DNA of 64,000 bases, taken from contig CM046853.1 of assembly GCA_025617745.1 (NCBI GenBank), positions 31,299,313-31,363,312 on the forward strand, in the 5' to 3' direction. A program made the translations under genes and the position numbers. This DNA is from Heliocidaris erythrogramma. Taxonomy: Eukaryota > Echinodermata > Echinoidea > Camarodonta > Echinometridae. Below, piece by piece: positions 37,001 through 45,590 of this stretch. Every line of letters starts with the position of its first letter. The stretch's first letter is position 1. A model generated the notes under the pieces. That model was not told the DNA's origin, did no database searches, and saw nothing but the letters and a program-made list of their open reading frames with translations.

Positions 37001-39122
37001 TTTGATTGTAGATCCCAAAGGTTCTTTGTATAGGCTCCAGGCTAGCATCTGGCCAGGGTCTGCCAAAATATTGACATGTCATTGACCCAGTTTAAAAAAA
37101 AAGAAATAGGGGGAACGAAGGGTAATTGGCGGCTTTGCAATCAAGGATTTGATGTGTAGACATGGTTGTAGGAGAAGTAGAAGACATCTTATGTTTTGTT
37201 TCTTTTCAATTTGAATGATGGAGTTACATCTTTTCCTGAGTCTCTGTTGGCGTTTTTCCTTTTAGAACCTCTTTCTCTTGACTTTCCCCCTCTTCATGTC
37301 CTCACTCTGTCTACTCCACTGTCTGTCTGTCTCTGTCTGTCTCTGTCTCTGTTTCCCTCTCTCCCATGCCCTTGCTCTTAAACATACATGAAGCAAAGCT
37401 TTTTATAGAACATTTATGCATTCTAATAATTAATAAGTCTGGGTTGTTAAAAGGGAAAGCAGACTCAACATAAATTAGATATGTAGAAGGTGGAGCCTGG
37501 GAAAGAGGCTGTCCAGGCTGTTTCACTTGATTGTTTGTGCAGACTTTATCATTATAATCATATTATCTCATGTATTTGGGGATTTTAGGGGCTTTTCCCG
37601 TAGAAATGATAAATTGTGACACTACTTCTTTGCTAATTATGATATCGGGTGTGGACTGGGACTGAAATGTGAGTGGGGAATTTCGAAGCAACTGGCCCTT
37701 TTTTGTATGATCTGCCCTTTTGAACCACAATATAATCATTATAATCATATTATCTCGTGTATTTGGGGATTTTAGGGGCTTTTCCCGTAGAAATGATAAA
37801 TTGTGACACTACTTCTTTGCTTATTATGATATCGGGTGTGGACTGGGACTGAAATGTGAGTGGGGAATTTCGAAGCAACTGGCCCTTTTTTGTATGATCT
37901 GCCCTTTTGAACCACAATATACTAGCCCATGGGGAAAAAGTATCCAAACTCCCCATGGTCAGTCGGCATCTGAATGATATCAAATAAGCTCTAACACTTC
38001 AGATATATTCATTTTTTTCTCTCTTTTTCAGATAACAGATGAGGGTATCACACACATAGGCAGCCATTGTAATAATCTTACCACACTTAATGTCCAAGGT
38101 TGTGTAGTAAGTATTGATTAATATTCTTTTCAAGGCATTTTACAACATTGTCCCCTATCGCATTATTATTCCTGTCCAAGATTTCACAGTTAATCAATTC
38201 TGATAAAGATATAACATTTCTCTCTTCTCCTTTTTATCAAGATCTTCATGCAACAGATTTTGTCTCATAGAACGTTGTATGCCATTCTTTTCATGATGTG
38301 TAGGGTAAAATACCTTGTTAACATAGATGATTTAACGTGAATACAGCTGATTTGACTGTGGAATATAAGGAATACTTCAATGTCTCCCTAGTGTGTATCA
38401 TTCTCCTTCTGTGAATTAGCTTGGGACCAAGTAGTTACACTTATTGATGTTGGGGAGGGGGTGGACTAGAATAATTCAATTTTTGAACATAGTATAGGAC
38501 CTAGGGCTATCAAAGAACCCCTGGTGGGAGAGGAATTTAAGTCTTCTTTACATTGAGTAAAAAACTCTTGTTTGCTTCAGCATACTATAAATGCCTCTGA
38601 ACCACCTCAGGGCACACATCCTTCTTGTTTTATATCCAAATTACTAAAAATGTTCCTATTCCAAATTATGGTGGATCAGACATTTTTTTGAGGGACAACA
38701 TAGAAATATTGTCTGTTGAGAGCCAGAAGGGTGTTGCCTCTGTGTTAAAGTATTTGAGTTTTAATAATGCCCTTTTGGCTCCAAACAGATGATATATGTC
38801 CTGGGGCCTGTAACATAAAGAGATGATTGATATCATTTGTAAGTCTATGGCAAACCATGTACTGAAGAGTTACAATTAATCGTAAGATTGATATTATCTC
38901 TTTATGTAACAGGCCCCTGGGGATATATGTTATTCCTAACACATAATGTACAGTGTGTTTATTTGATCATTTATGTACTATAAACTTGTATGTTTCTAAG
39001 CTAATCCTCCTGATTGTCCCATATTGGGCTATATAGCAACACAGCAAATGCTTGCCTATGATCTTCAGCAATTTTGACACCCCTTGAATCTTTTCCCTGC
39101 CTCCCCCCCCCCCCCATCTCTC

Positions 39123-39153
<31 letters not shown>

Positions 39154-42100
39154 TTCTTTCTCTCTTTCTCTCTTTCTCTCTTTCTCTCTTTCTCTCTTTC
39201 TCTCTCTCTTCTCTCTTTCTCTCTCTTTCTCTTTCTCTCTTTCTCTCTTTCTCTCTCTCTCTATTTTTCTTTTCACGTCATTCTTTAAATTTCTTTCTCT
39301 TATACCTATTTCTATCATCTTATCCCTCTGACCACTCCCTCTCTCTCTCTCTCCCTTTCTCGCCCTCTCTCTCTCTCTCTCTCTCTCTCCCTCTCTCTCC
39401 CTTTCTCTCCCTCTCCATCTCTCTCCATCTCTCCGTACATCATATACAGCTGATCAGTGATGATGGTATGATAGCGTTAGCCAAGGGTTGTAGAACGTTA
39501 CAATCATTGTGTGTATCAGGCTGCACCCATCTTACAGACACCACACTCAGTGCATTTAGTCAATACTGTCCTAAAATCAAGTAAGTTCTGGACTTTATTT
39601 ATTGATTGAAATATTCTGGAGCCATATCATTTGATAAAAAATAGTTTAACATGCTGTTGTAAATTGCATGAATTTTGTAATATCTCTAGTCCCATTTGGA
39701 CATACATGTCAGCACTTCATGTGTTACAGTCCAGCCTGCTTTAGCGACCACCTGTATAGAAAGACCCCCTGTCTATAAAGACCAACATATTGGTTTCCCT
39801 TGAAAACTGTCTCTCTTTGAAAACATGTATTAAAGGAACGTGTACTTAAAGACCACCTGCTCATAAAGACCGCTTTTCTTGTCTCCCTTGAGTGGTCTTT
39901 ATAGAGAGGTTTCACTGTATATTGATGATATACTGTCTCCTATGCCTTGTGTTTTCCAGTTTTGTAATTCTTTTGACAGCCTATATTAACAGGTTTCCTT
40001 GCACTGTGGCAGTCATGCCCACAAGTTCATTGTACTTGTAACTAAGGAAACTTGAATTATGCAGTTTATTCTTACGTTTGCTCATGTTAGCAATAATGCA
40101 GAAGAATTAAATCTTTAAATATGACTCTTGAATGTCAGTAGCCTTGACAGAATTTATGATGCTTGTATAATTGACATCTGGGGAGCGTTTCATCAACCGT
40201 TTTGTCAGTGATTTTCACCGACAACTGTTATAAGCTACTGAAATCCTTGGATCTGATTGGCTGAGAGCAAATTTGTCGGTAAAACTCACTGACAAAACGC
40301 TTGATGAAACGCTTGATGAAACGCTCCCCTGTTTCCCTTTCAGGACACTAGAAGTCTCGGGTTGTTCACAATTCACAGACAACGGCTTCCAAGCCCTAGC
40401 AAGAGTAAGTTTCCGGGTTCTTTGAACAGCAGAGAAACTTGATAAAGCGGAATTATAGAATCGTGATAATCTGCAATTTCATTGTCTAGAAATTGACATG
40501 ATTTCCAATCTATATTCTGATAGTTATAGGTCAGCTTCATTTCGATAATAGAAACTCAAAGATGTTACATTGAAATACCCAGGAATTATAGAATCTTGGT
40601 AATCTGCTATTTCATTGTCTAGAAATATACATGTTTTCCAATCTATATTCTGATAGTTATAGGTCAGCTTCATTTCGATAATAGAAACTCAAAGATGTTA
40701 CATTGAAATACCCAGGAATTATAGAATCGTGGTAATCTGCAATTTCATTGTCTAGATATATACATGTTTTCCAATCTATATTCTGATAGTTATACGTCAG
40801 CTTTATTTTAGTAATAGAAAATCAAAAATGTTACATTGGAAATAGCCAGGTCCTCTGCCGAAGAAGAGGAATGTATCCTCCTCAGCTGGCAAGAGGCAGG
40901 GTCACAGAATACAGTAACAAATACAGAAACAAAGAACAAATATCAACAAGAACAAAGTTCAAAGTTTATTTCCATATTTTCCTAAACACAATATATAAAG
41001 ATGGTAAAATACATATCAAAAACAATTAACGATAACGATTAAAATAAAAATTAAGACAATAACAAATAACCTAGGGTATGTCAGTATCATACATTTAAAA
41101 TTAACTACTAAGTATGACTTTAATTTGGAACTATTTAAATATACCCATATATTTTAGGAAAATTGTATCTATATGTTTATTGAAGTAGATACCCTTTAGT
41201 AGGTTTTTTATTTTGGAGAATCCCATGGTCGATACATAAGGCGTGATCTCATACATTGAAAAGGTATGATGTGTGGTATATTGAGACTCTCAATTTCAAA
41301 ATGAGAATGATGAATTTTCCATCATATGAAATAAAAATTAAGAAGTGTTTAAAATATAACAGAGAATAGTTACTATTTCAATAATTGTATCCTTTTAATA
41401 ATTGTAGTGCTGATGTCAGGATGATACATGAAGCATTCATAACCACGTGTTTATCTGTCATACATTTTAGTCAAGATACATTGTCTTTTGTTGTGAATAT
41501 TGCAGTTACATATAATGTTGTGTCCCTTTTTTTCCTTCCACAGACGTGTTCAGAGCTAGAACGGATGGATCTAGAAGAATGTGTTCTTGTAAGTTTTCCA
41601 AATAATTATTTTTTAATGATTTTATTTGATGCATTCCTATTACAGTCCAACCTGCTTTAGCAACCACCTGTATGAAAAGACCACCTGTCTATAAAGACCA
41701 CTAGTTTTGTTTCCCTTGAAAAGTGATTCTCATTGAAATGTGTATTAAAGGAACCTGTTCATAAAGGTTGCTCTTCTTGTCTCCCTTGAGCGGTCTTTGT
41801 AGACAGGTTTGACTGTATTATGGAATGTTTCTGCTACTGATGATGTTTAAGGAATGATGATAATGATTATGGCTACCTCTTACCTGATACATGTAGCTTT
41901 TCACTCTTGAACATGCCTTCAATAAATTCAGAATACAGGAGTATATGAAATTAGACCTCAGTAAGATCAAAGTTAGTCTATGTTGCGTGAAAAGAGATTC
42001 TGGGAAACAGGCTTTTCAAAATCTTATAGATTAACTTGAATATCTCTATCCATTTCATCCTTTGTAGGAATATGATGGGGTGAAAACACAATCAGCTGCT

Positions 42101-43909
42101 ATGATTGAATTTAATAAACTATGTGATAGTTTTTTCCGGGAAAGGGTAAAGACTGACACAATATGAACAATTTGACCTATTGAAAGTCATCTTTTTTCTA
42201 TCCCACTCTTAATTTTTCAATTGTTTTTTTTCCATTCCAGATTACAGACACTGCATTAAGTTATCTAGCACTCGGATGTCCCATGTTACAGAAGCTGGTG
42301 AGTTTCAATTCATAATTCATAGAATAGCTTATTTCAAATGATTCACCCTCCCCTCATTTCGGTATTCATGTAATGTTTGTATTGTATATTGAATTCCCAT
42401 ATCGGCCTGTTCATGTTAAAACCTACATATATGATGATTTGTAGCCAACAATTTGGGGTTGTGACAATCCACAGTAATATATAGGAATGTAACCAAGAAA
42501 AAGCTGCCCTTTTTTCAACCATGCATTTACTTATTTGATGTAAGGACAGTGAAAAGCATGAAAAACAAAGAGGAATATTTTTTGTGTAAAAGAGCAATTG
42601 TGATATTTCAAACTTTTATACATATTTTTCTCTCTCCAAATATTTGTCAAAAGTCTGCAACAATTTTACTTTGAAGATAGAGGTTTGCATGGTGGTACTG
42701 ATAACGTGGAGAAGGTTTACGGTTCACCATGTGGTTAGTCCTGAAAAGGACTATTGAGTAAGAAGAAGAAAGTGGAGAAAAGTTGGGAGGAGAAGCAAAG
42801 GAAAGGCGAGATAGAAATTCAGAGAGTTTAGAAGTAATCTTTCTTGAAAGTGTGAAGTCCTGAAAAGGACTGTAAACCAGATGAGAAGGCTGATAGTGGA
42901 TAATCTTTCTTGAAAGTGTGAAATCCTAGAAAGGACTGTAAACCAGATGAGAAGGCTGAGAGTGGAGAAGTACTCTCAGCCTATTCTTCTCCTCTCAACT
43001 TTTCTCCACTTTCTTCTTCTTACTCAATAGTCCTTTTCAGGACTAACCACATGGTGAACCGTAAACCTTCTCCACTTACTTACACTTCACAATCTTCCAT
43101 TTTGTCTATGACAAATCCAAGAGAACATAGTTTGTTTGTCATGTACATTTGTATACCATCATTATTCCAGGTATTAAAGTTTATTGAATTAGCTCCAAAT
43201 TCAAGGCTAAGAAAGAAAGCATCAGTTATGGCTTTAATAGACTGATGTACTGTGTATGTTCTTAATCCTAGACATTATCCCATTGTGAGCTGATCACAGA
43301 TGAGGGCATCCGTCACATCGGTACTAGCGGCTGCTCTACGGAACATCTCCAGGTCATTGAGCTGGACAACTGTCCCCTCATCACAGACTCCTCCTTAGAA
43401 CACTTGATGGGTTGCCAAGGGTTACAGAGGATAGAGCTCTATGACTGTCAGCTCATCACTAGGGCTGGCATCAGGAGACTAAGGGTGAATGATGATAATT
43501 GCTTGATCAATACCCTCTTTTATAATTTTATCTGTCATCGTCAAACAAGTCAGCATAAGCCCATCATCGTTTCTCTAAGCTTTATTTCCAAGCAGGACAT
43601 TTTAGAAATGGAAATGAATCCCATGATACATGTACTTCCCTTTCAGATTCAGGTAAAGCAGTGTAGCAATCATAACAAAACTCGATAATAACAATTTTGG
43701 TCTCTGTGTAACTTTTGATTGTGTTAATAAGCATTTCAGTCAGTTACGTGTTGTTTTTTATGGAAAGTGTAAAGCTTAAAACCTGTTCTTTCCCACTACA
43801 GACTCAGCTCCCTAATGTGAAGGTCCACGCCTACTTTGCACCCGTCACGCCCCCTCCATCGGTGGGCGGAGTTAGACCCCGGTACTGTAGATGTTGCATT
43901 ATATTGTAG
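18976..43909 (+). CDS. FBXL20: F-box/LRR-repeat protein 20 (FBXL2/FBXL20 orthologue), 13 coding exons
   Basis: Substrate receptor of an SCF (SKP1-CUL1-F-box) ubiquitin ligase. Joining 18988-19046, 19489-19543, 23939-24013, 25949-26043, 30000-30164, 34517-34643, 38032-38106, 39450-39580, 40344-40404, 41544-41588, 42241-42297, 43272-43484 and 43802-43909 gives an open frame of 421 codons with all phases matching and GT/AG at every junction. The F-box (LPKEDILRIFSYLDVV) is followed by cysteine-containing LRRs with repeated C-ITD patterns, then VHAYFAPVTPPPSVGG and the C-terminal CCIIL. Length fits human FBXL2 (423) and FBXL20 (436). In vertebrates FBXL20 acts on RIM1 and VPS34, and the FBXL2 CaaX box is geranylgeranylated (established). 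The start is uncertain: an in-frame ATG at 18976 (MSFQ...) reads straight into the exon, but TTTCAG at 18982-18987 is also a good acceptor for an upstream leader exon. Confidence 0.96.
19489..19543 (+). CDS. FBXL20: FBXL20 coding exon 2 (F-box)
   Basis: Encodes R-IFSYLDVVSLCRCAQVSK, the centre of the F-box that contacts SKP1. Flanked by ttttgcag and gtaggt. Confidence 0.97.
19907..19990. mobile_element. Short MITE family D, copy 1
   Basis: gagagccagaagggcatta is matched by its near-complement taatgcccctctggctctgag about 30 bp later. Related copies lie at 29518-29585, 32783-32836 and 38711-38790. Confidence 0.75.
20830..21640. repeat. ~800-bp polypyrimidine/polypurine tract
   Basis: Almost pure C/T on the plus strand, with ctcctctctt and ccctctcc mini-repeats at 21040-21310. 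It lies in the intron between FBXL20 coding exons 2 and 3. The 335- and 253-codon ORFs are Ser/Leu/Pro artefacts of this composition. Confidence 0.95.
21965..22096. repeat. Direct tandem duplication, ~66 bp x 2
   Basis: gatgagtgcacatttttgca and caactaaaggatttttaga occur twice in succession with few differences. Confidence 0.9.
23182..23792. mobile_element. 611-bp foldback MITE ending in TTAA
   Basis: Arms of about 260 bp. The left end is ttaaaggccaagtccaccct and the right end agggtggacttggcctttaa. Both arms carry gtgacgtca (a CRE-like palindrome) and agaaagttatggtattttaa. The TTAA at both ends is compatible with piggyBac-type target duplication (inference). It ends 146 bp before FBXL20 coding exon 3. 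Confidence 0.92.
23939..24013 (+). CDS. FBXL20: FBXL20 coding exon 3 (end of F-box)
   Basis: 25 codons, YWNILALDGSNWQKVDLFNF onward, ending QTDIE. Phase 0 at both ends. This is the most conserved block against vertebrate FBXL2/20. Confidence 0.97.
24158..24245 (-). repeat. tRNA-like repeat fragment
   Basis: Minus strand shows tatgggtaatggtcagctct and a B-box-like ccggttcaaacccg. Probably the head of a SINE; boundaries are unclear. Confidence 0.4.
24345..24850. mobile_element. ~505-bp MITE with TATACAGTGT-type ends
   Basis: Starts tatatacagtgtgagtcgac and ends with the imperfect complement actcaacactgtatatatag. A related end sits at 2188. TA-flanked CAGTGT ends recall Tc1/mariner-derived MITEs (inference). 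Confidence 0.75.
25314..25489. mobile_element. MITE family B, copy 1
   Basis: acagtgaaacctgtctataa at the left; the right end caggttagactgt is its imperfect complement. Internal aagaccac/gtggtcttta motifs pair. Other copies: 39726-39919, 41642-41817 and 60883-61082. Confidence 0.85.
25769..25853 (+). pseudogene. Decayed duplicate of FBXL20 coding exon 4
   Basis: Following an intact acceptor (tttttgcag), the first 60 bases match the real exon at 25949 in 45 positions by my count. Conserved blocks are cctgtt, tatcaaaa and gaggcttt. In the exon's frame it reads GPVMDCLSK and then TGA, so inclusion would truncate the protein. A possible weak donor (gaagtatta) lies at 25854. The real and relic acceptors are 180 bp apart. 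Confidence 0.85.
25949..26043 (+). CDS. FBXL20: FBXL20 coding exon 4 (first LRRs)
   Basis: Encodes GPVVEHISKRCGGFLKNLSL, HGCKSVTDDAL and two bases of the next codon. A decayed copy of this exon lies 180 bp upstream (25769-25853). Confidence 0.97.
26712..26988. mobile_element. Repeat family C, copy 1
   Basis: Starts ttaaagggaaggttgagtt and ends aactcaactttatctttaaa, an imperfect inverted pair. Body markers are gtgtgtagtcctatatacac and ctctcagcaggattgagtca. Other copies: 44968-45315 and 46002-46310. Confidence 0.85.
27335..27346. promoter_or_regulatory. Palindromic E-box upstream of the THAP exon
   Basis: gatcacgtgatc is a 12-bp palindrome containing CACGTG. It lies in a GC-richer stretch (27296-27430) about 190 bp before the THAP ATG and could be a promoter element (inference). 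Confidence 0.3.
27529..27636 (+). CDS. Orphan THAP-domain first exon (partial)
   Basis: ATG opens 36 codons, MPNRCIVAGCSKTPKDGVSL followed by HHFPKDENLRKLWVAK, ending at a donor-like gtaaag. This is the N-terminal half of a THAP C2CH zinc finger. Cys5 and Cys10 are the first two ligands, and HFP and Trp33 are the conserved core; the C-x2-H half would be in a later exon. THAP domains bind DNA and occur in THAP proteins and P-element transposases. The exon lies in the FBXL20 intron between coding exons 4 and 5, same strand, and ends in phase 0, which does not fit FBXL20 exon 5. I found no following THAP exon nearby. It is either a nested gene start or a remnant. Confidence 0.75.
27654..27727. 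mobile_element. 74-bp mini-palindrome flanked by TTCACCC
   Basis: Arms of 31 bp (gtagaccgaaaattctgtct and onward) with one mismatch and a 12-bp loop. The sequence matches the arm of the foldback element at 7776-8340. TTCACCC flanks it at 27647-27653 and 27728-27734. Confidence 0.88.
27735..27778. mobile_element. 44-bp perfect palindrome flanked by TTCACCC
   Basis: A perfect inverted repeat without a loop, starting gtaactccagggagctcc and centred on acgcgt. It abuts the copy of TTCACCC after the previous palindrome and is followed by a third TTCACCC at 27779-27785. Confidence 0.92.
29518..29585. mobile_element. Short MITE family D, copy 2
   Basis: agggccagaagggtgttaac is paired with gttaatgcccttctggctct about 20 bp later. 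Confidence 0.75.
30000..30164 (+). CDS. FBXL20: FBXL20 coding exon 5 (LRRs)
   Basis: Encodes TFADNCRNIEVLNLEDCKRI through CTAITDNALKYL. It begins with the third base of a split Asn codon and ends AG before gtatgt. Confidence 0.97.
31226..31412. mobile_element. Inverted-repeat element with internal gatataac repeats
   Basis: Begins acagtagaaacttgtttta and ends atatcaagtttccacggta. Internally it holds cctgatataacaaggc and cctgatataacagggta. It resembles family B in layout but not in sequence. Confidence 0.55.
32783..32836. mobile_element. Short MITE family D, degenerate copy
   Basis: gttgagagctagtagggtgt is paired imperfectly with cctggttctcatcagac. Confidence 0.55.
33038..33199. mobile_element. 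MITE with family-A core but different ends
   Basis: Ends gggcccgtttcataaaactt and aagttttatgaaacagggtc. The core (agctactgaaatccctgaat, ctgattggctgagg) matches family A read in the other direction. Confidence 0.82.
33474..33760. repeat. Imperfect tandem duplication, ~150 bp x 2
   Basis: Shared blocks: ttagaatgtccctttat, gttttgttata, tatttttctgatat, and atttcaggatgtagggt. Confidence 0.85.
34517..34643 (+). CDS. FBXL20: FBXL20 coding exon 6 (LRRs)
   Basis: Encodes S-DGCHLLSHLNISWCDQIS through LKGCHM. It contains the near-invariant NISWCDQ and ALVRGC segments. Ends phase 0 before gtaaga. Confidence 0.97.
34853..35040 (+). mobile_element. tRNA-derived SINE, probable
   Basis: gatggctcagtggtggagca is A-box-like and ggttcaggattcaatacc B-box-like. 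They are followed by a body with tccctcaaataggactta and ggtcccccttgt. Lies 210 bp after FBXL20 coding exon 6. Confidence 0.6.
35374..35475. repeat. 56-bp tandem duplication
   Basis: tgagcattcagtgtaaattt with gattatatgcaaatatattt occurs at 35374 and again at 35430. Confidence 0.92.
35820..35930. repeat. Trinucleotide microsatellite (ATG/AAT)
   Basis: Runs of gatgat and aataat. The minus-strand ORF rich in His and Tyr is an artefact. Confidence 0.9.
36070..36209. mobile_element. MITE family A, copy 2
   Basis: ggggagcgtttcatcaagcg is matched by cacttggtgaaacgctcccc. Same core orientation as copy 1 at 10976. Confidence 0.92.
36352..36418. repeat. 18-bp tandem repeat, ~4 copies
   Basis: atgtgtttagatgtaaat iterated. 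Confidence 0.9.
37550..37921. repeat. 187-bp tandem duplication, nearly identical
   Basis: cattataatcatattatctc starts both copies (37550 and 37737). Only a few substitutions separate them, so the event is recent. It lies 110 bp before FBXL20 coding exon 7. Confidence 0.93.
38032..38106 (+). CDS. FBXL20: FBXL20 coding exon 7 (LRR)
   Basis: One LRR-sized exon, phase 0 to 0: ITDEGITHIGSHCNNLTTLN then VQGCV. Flanked by ctttttcag and gtaagt. Confidence 0.96.
38711..38790. mobile_element. Short MITE family D, copy 4
   Basis: gttgagagccagaagggtgt is paired with aatgcccttttggctccaaa. Confidence 0.72.
38801..38920. mobile_element. 120-bp MITE with GTAACATAAAGAG ends
   Basis: ctggggcctgtaacataaag at the left is matched by ctttatgtaacaggcccctg at the right. 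A related end lies in the foldback loop near 2832-2852. Confidence 0.88.
39108..39440. repeat. CT/TTTC microsatellite abutting an exon
   Basis: Almost pure pyrimidine, ending ten bases before FBXL20 coding exon 8. ORFs read through it are artefacts. Confidence 0.95.
39450..39580 (+). CDS. FBXL20: FBXL20 coding exon 8 (LRRs)
   Basis: Encodes LISDDGMIALAKGCRTLQSL through SQYCPKI. The acceptor tacag follows ~330 bp of CT microsatellite. Ends AA (phase 2) before gtaagt. Confidence 0.96.
39726..39919. mobile_element. MITE family B, copy 2
   Basis: acagtccagcctgctttagc at the left and agaggtttcactgt at the right. Internal cctgtctataaagacca. Confidence 0.87.
40180..40329. mobile_element. MITE family A, copy 3, at a splice acceptor
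   Basis: ggggagcgtttcatcaaccg at the left. The right end repeats cttgatgaaacg twice before ctcccc. The core is inverted relative to copies 1 and 2. Only tgtttccctttcag separates it from FBXL20 coding exon 9. Confidence 0.92.
40344..40404 (+). CDS. FBXL20: FBXL20 coding exon 9 (LRR)
   Basis: Encodes K-TLEVSGCSQFTDNGFQALAR. The acceptor lies only 14 bp after the right end of a MITE (40180-40329). Confidence 0.96.
40451..40850. repeat. 133-bp tandem repeat, 3 copies
   Basis: aattatagaatc recurs at 40451, 40584 and 40717, with atttccaatctatattctga and gttataggtcagcttcattt in each unit. Confidence 0.92.
41544..41588 (+). CDS. FBXL20: FBXL20 coding exon 10 (LRR)
   Basis: A 15-codon micro-exon TCSELERMDLEECVL, phase 0 to 0, matching CHELEKMDLEECV of vertebrate FBXL2/20. 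Confidence 0.96.
41642..41817. mobile_element. MITE family B, copy 3
   Basis: acagtccaacctgctttagc to gacaggtttgactgt. Lies 53 bp after the donor of FBXL20 coding exon 10. Confidence 0.88.
42241..42297 (+). CDS. FBXL20: FBXL20 coding exon 11 (LRR)
   Basis: 19 codons, ITDTALSYLALGCPMLQKL, phase 0 to 0, flanked by ccattccag and gtgagt. Confidence 0.96.
42705..43076. mobile_element. Foldback element, ~90-bp arms
   Basis: gtggagaaggtttacggttc with ttagtccttttcag-type arms at left and right. The centre holds two ~65-bp direct copies of tctttcttgaaagtgtgaa with gtaaaccagatgagaaggct. Confidence 0.88.
43272..43484 (+). CDS. FBXL20: FBXL20 coding exon 12 (last LRRs)
   Basis: Largest exon, 71 codons: TLSHCELITDEGIRHIG through IELDNCPLITD, IELYDCQLITRAGIRRLR. 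Ends phase 0 before gtgaat. The acceptor atcctag lacks a strong pyrimidine tract, but the reading is unambiguous. Confidence 0.96.
43802..43909 (+). CDS. FBXL20: FBXL20 terminal coding exon with CaaX box
   Basis: Encodes TQLPNVKVHAYFAPVTPPPS then VGGVRPRYCRCCIIL and TAG at 43907-43909. CIIL fits a CaaX motif with Leu at X, favouring geranylgeranylation (family knowledge), which would tether the ligase adaptor to membranes. Confidence 0.97.
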   Translation, partial: TQLPNVKVHAYFAPVTPPPSVGGVRPRYCRCCIIL

Positions 43910-44967
43910 AGACTTCTTCTTGACCGGCTTCGTCTATCACACTGAACACTTGACCAGCGCAGTCTACCACACTGAACCAGTCTAGGCATTGAATGCTTGA
44001 CCAGCACAGTCTGTCCACTAAACGCTGGACCCCCCTTCTTCATTTTCTTCATTGCTCACTTTATGATCGTGCAAGAACCATGGAAGGGAGAAGTATTGCT
44101 CCCCTTACATTGCTTTGATGGGTGAGTAATGCTGAAATCAAGCTCGAGACTCTTTGCTGATAGCTGCAAGCTCAGGCCAGATGTTTTTGTCCTTGTCAAT
44201 GTGTACGGTCGCCAGCCCTGTGTTATTTAGGAGAAGCTGTAATACAACAACAGAGAGCTTGGAAAGGTTTCAAAGCTGTGCATCTGTGTTTATTCACCAC
44301 AAGCCTGGGATACTCAGTGCATGACATCAATAGCTAAATATATATCGCAGTTCTTGTTCTATTGCTGTTTTTTAAAACAAGTGGCTGTGTACTAGTGCGT
44401 GTACTCTCTTTGGAACAGTTTTTCACAAAGGATTATAATATGCACATTGCTGGGCTTAATGTCATGGCAGGTATGGCATTAGTTCCAAGAGGGTTAAAAC
44501 TTTTTGTAATGTATGACGTTGTTGCATTATTACAACACACACATGAAGTTTTTGGCTATTGAAGAGTGTTTTATAAATCATTGTAAAGGCCAGTTATGAC
44601 ATATGACTGAGTAGCATTCTGAGTAACTTATATACCCAAATCTGCCTATAAAGCACATATGTACATTGTACACAAACCCAGTTATTACCCAAGCCCTATC
44701 AAGTGTGTATTCATTGATTTTCAGTACTGTCTGTGAAGCTATACTCAGCAGACCAAATACCTTGTAAACACAGAAATGTTTATCTATTGTCTGCACAGTT
44801 CTCATTTGTGTACATACAGGCAATGGCATCATTTTGGCCCCCAAATAGAATGTAGCCTTCATAATTTACATTTTAAAGCACATAAGAATGTAGATTTTGA
44901 TCAGCTATTCTACCCATAATGAATTGTAGGCATCCTATGATGATCCTATGATTCTAACATGCTTATC
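43910..44967 (+). other. FBXL20 3' untranslated region, extent unknown
   Basis: Sequence after the stop codon, with no supported ORF. AATAAA motifs occur far downstream (about 46946, 48220, 48590, 53470), so the 3' end cannot be placed from sequence alone. Confidence 0.5.
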
Positions 44968-45315
44968 TTAAAGGGAAGCTTGAGTTCTGGGAAAGGTAAA
45001 AAATAATTTGTGAGCTTTCTCATTCTTTTTATGTTAGTTTGGAAGATTGTCCCCTGAAAAGGATTGCTCTTCAAATGCTCTCACATTCAAAATATGACGG
45101 CTGAAATGTTCGGGCCGAACATTGGTGTGTAGTCCCATATACACATTTCTGTGCATGTGACTCTCAGCAGGATTGAGTCAATTTCTTATCATTTAGGTGA
45201 TTCCAAAACCTTACAGCATACACCAATTCTTATGTGCTCTGTATGATAATCAACCTTTCCCAATTGCTTTGAGACAGTTTCTTTCACAATTCCAGAACTC
45301 AACTTTACCTTTAAA
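44968..45315. mobile_element. Repeat family C, copy 2
   Basis: ttaaagggaagcttgagtt to ccagaactcaactttacctt. Longer than copy 1 through an extra gagctttctcattctttt segment. Confidence 0.85.
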
Positions 45316-45590
45316 TTATCAAGCACATATATGAGATCGTTAAAGAACTTATTCAATACCACCAAAATATAGTCAGCTAATTTTTATGGAAAGAGATGTG
45401 TGAAAATATTTATGTGATACCTAAGTACTTTGGCAGGCTTGTGATGAGGTGAAAGTTTCTTAGGGCTGTCATGGTGTAGGTTTTAATTTGGAAGCATTTA
45501 AACATAAAATTGTAATTAAACCTAAAATTGAAAATGATAAGAGGCCAACATTTTATTCTACCCTAAAAAAAAGTGAGTAGTACATAAAGA

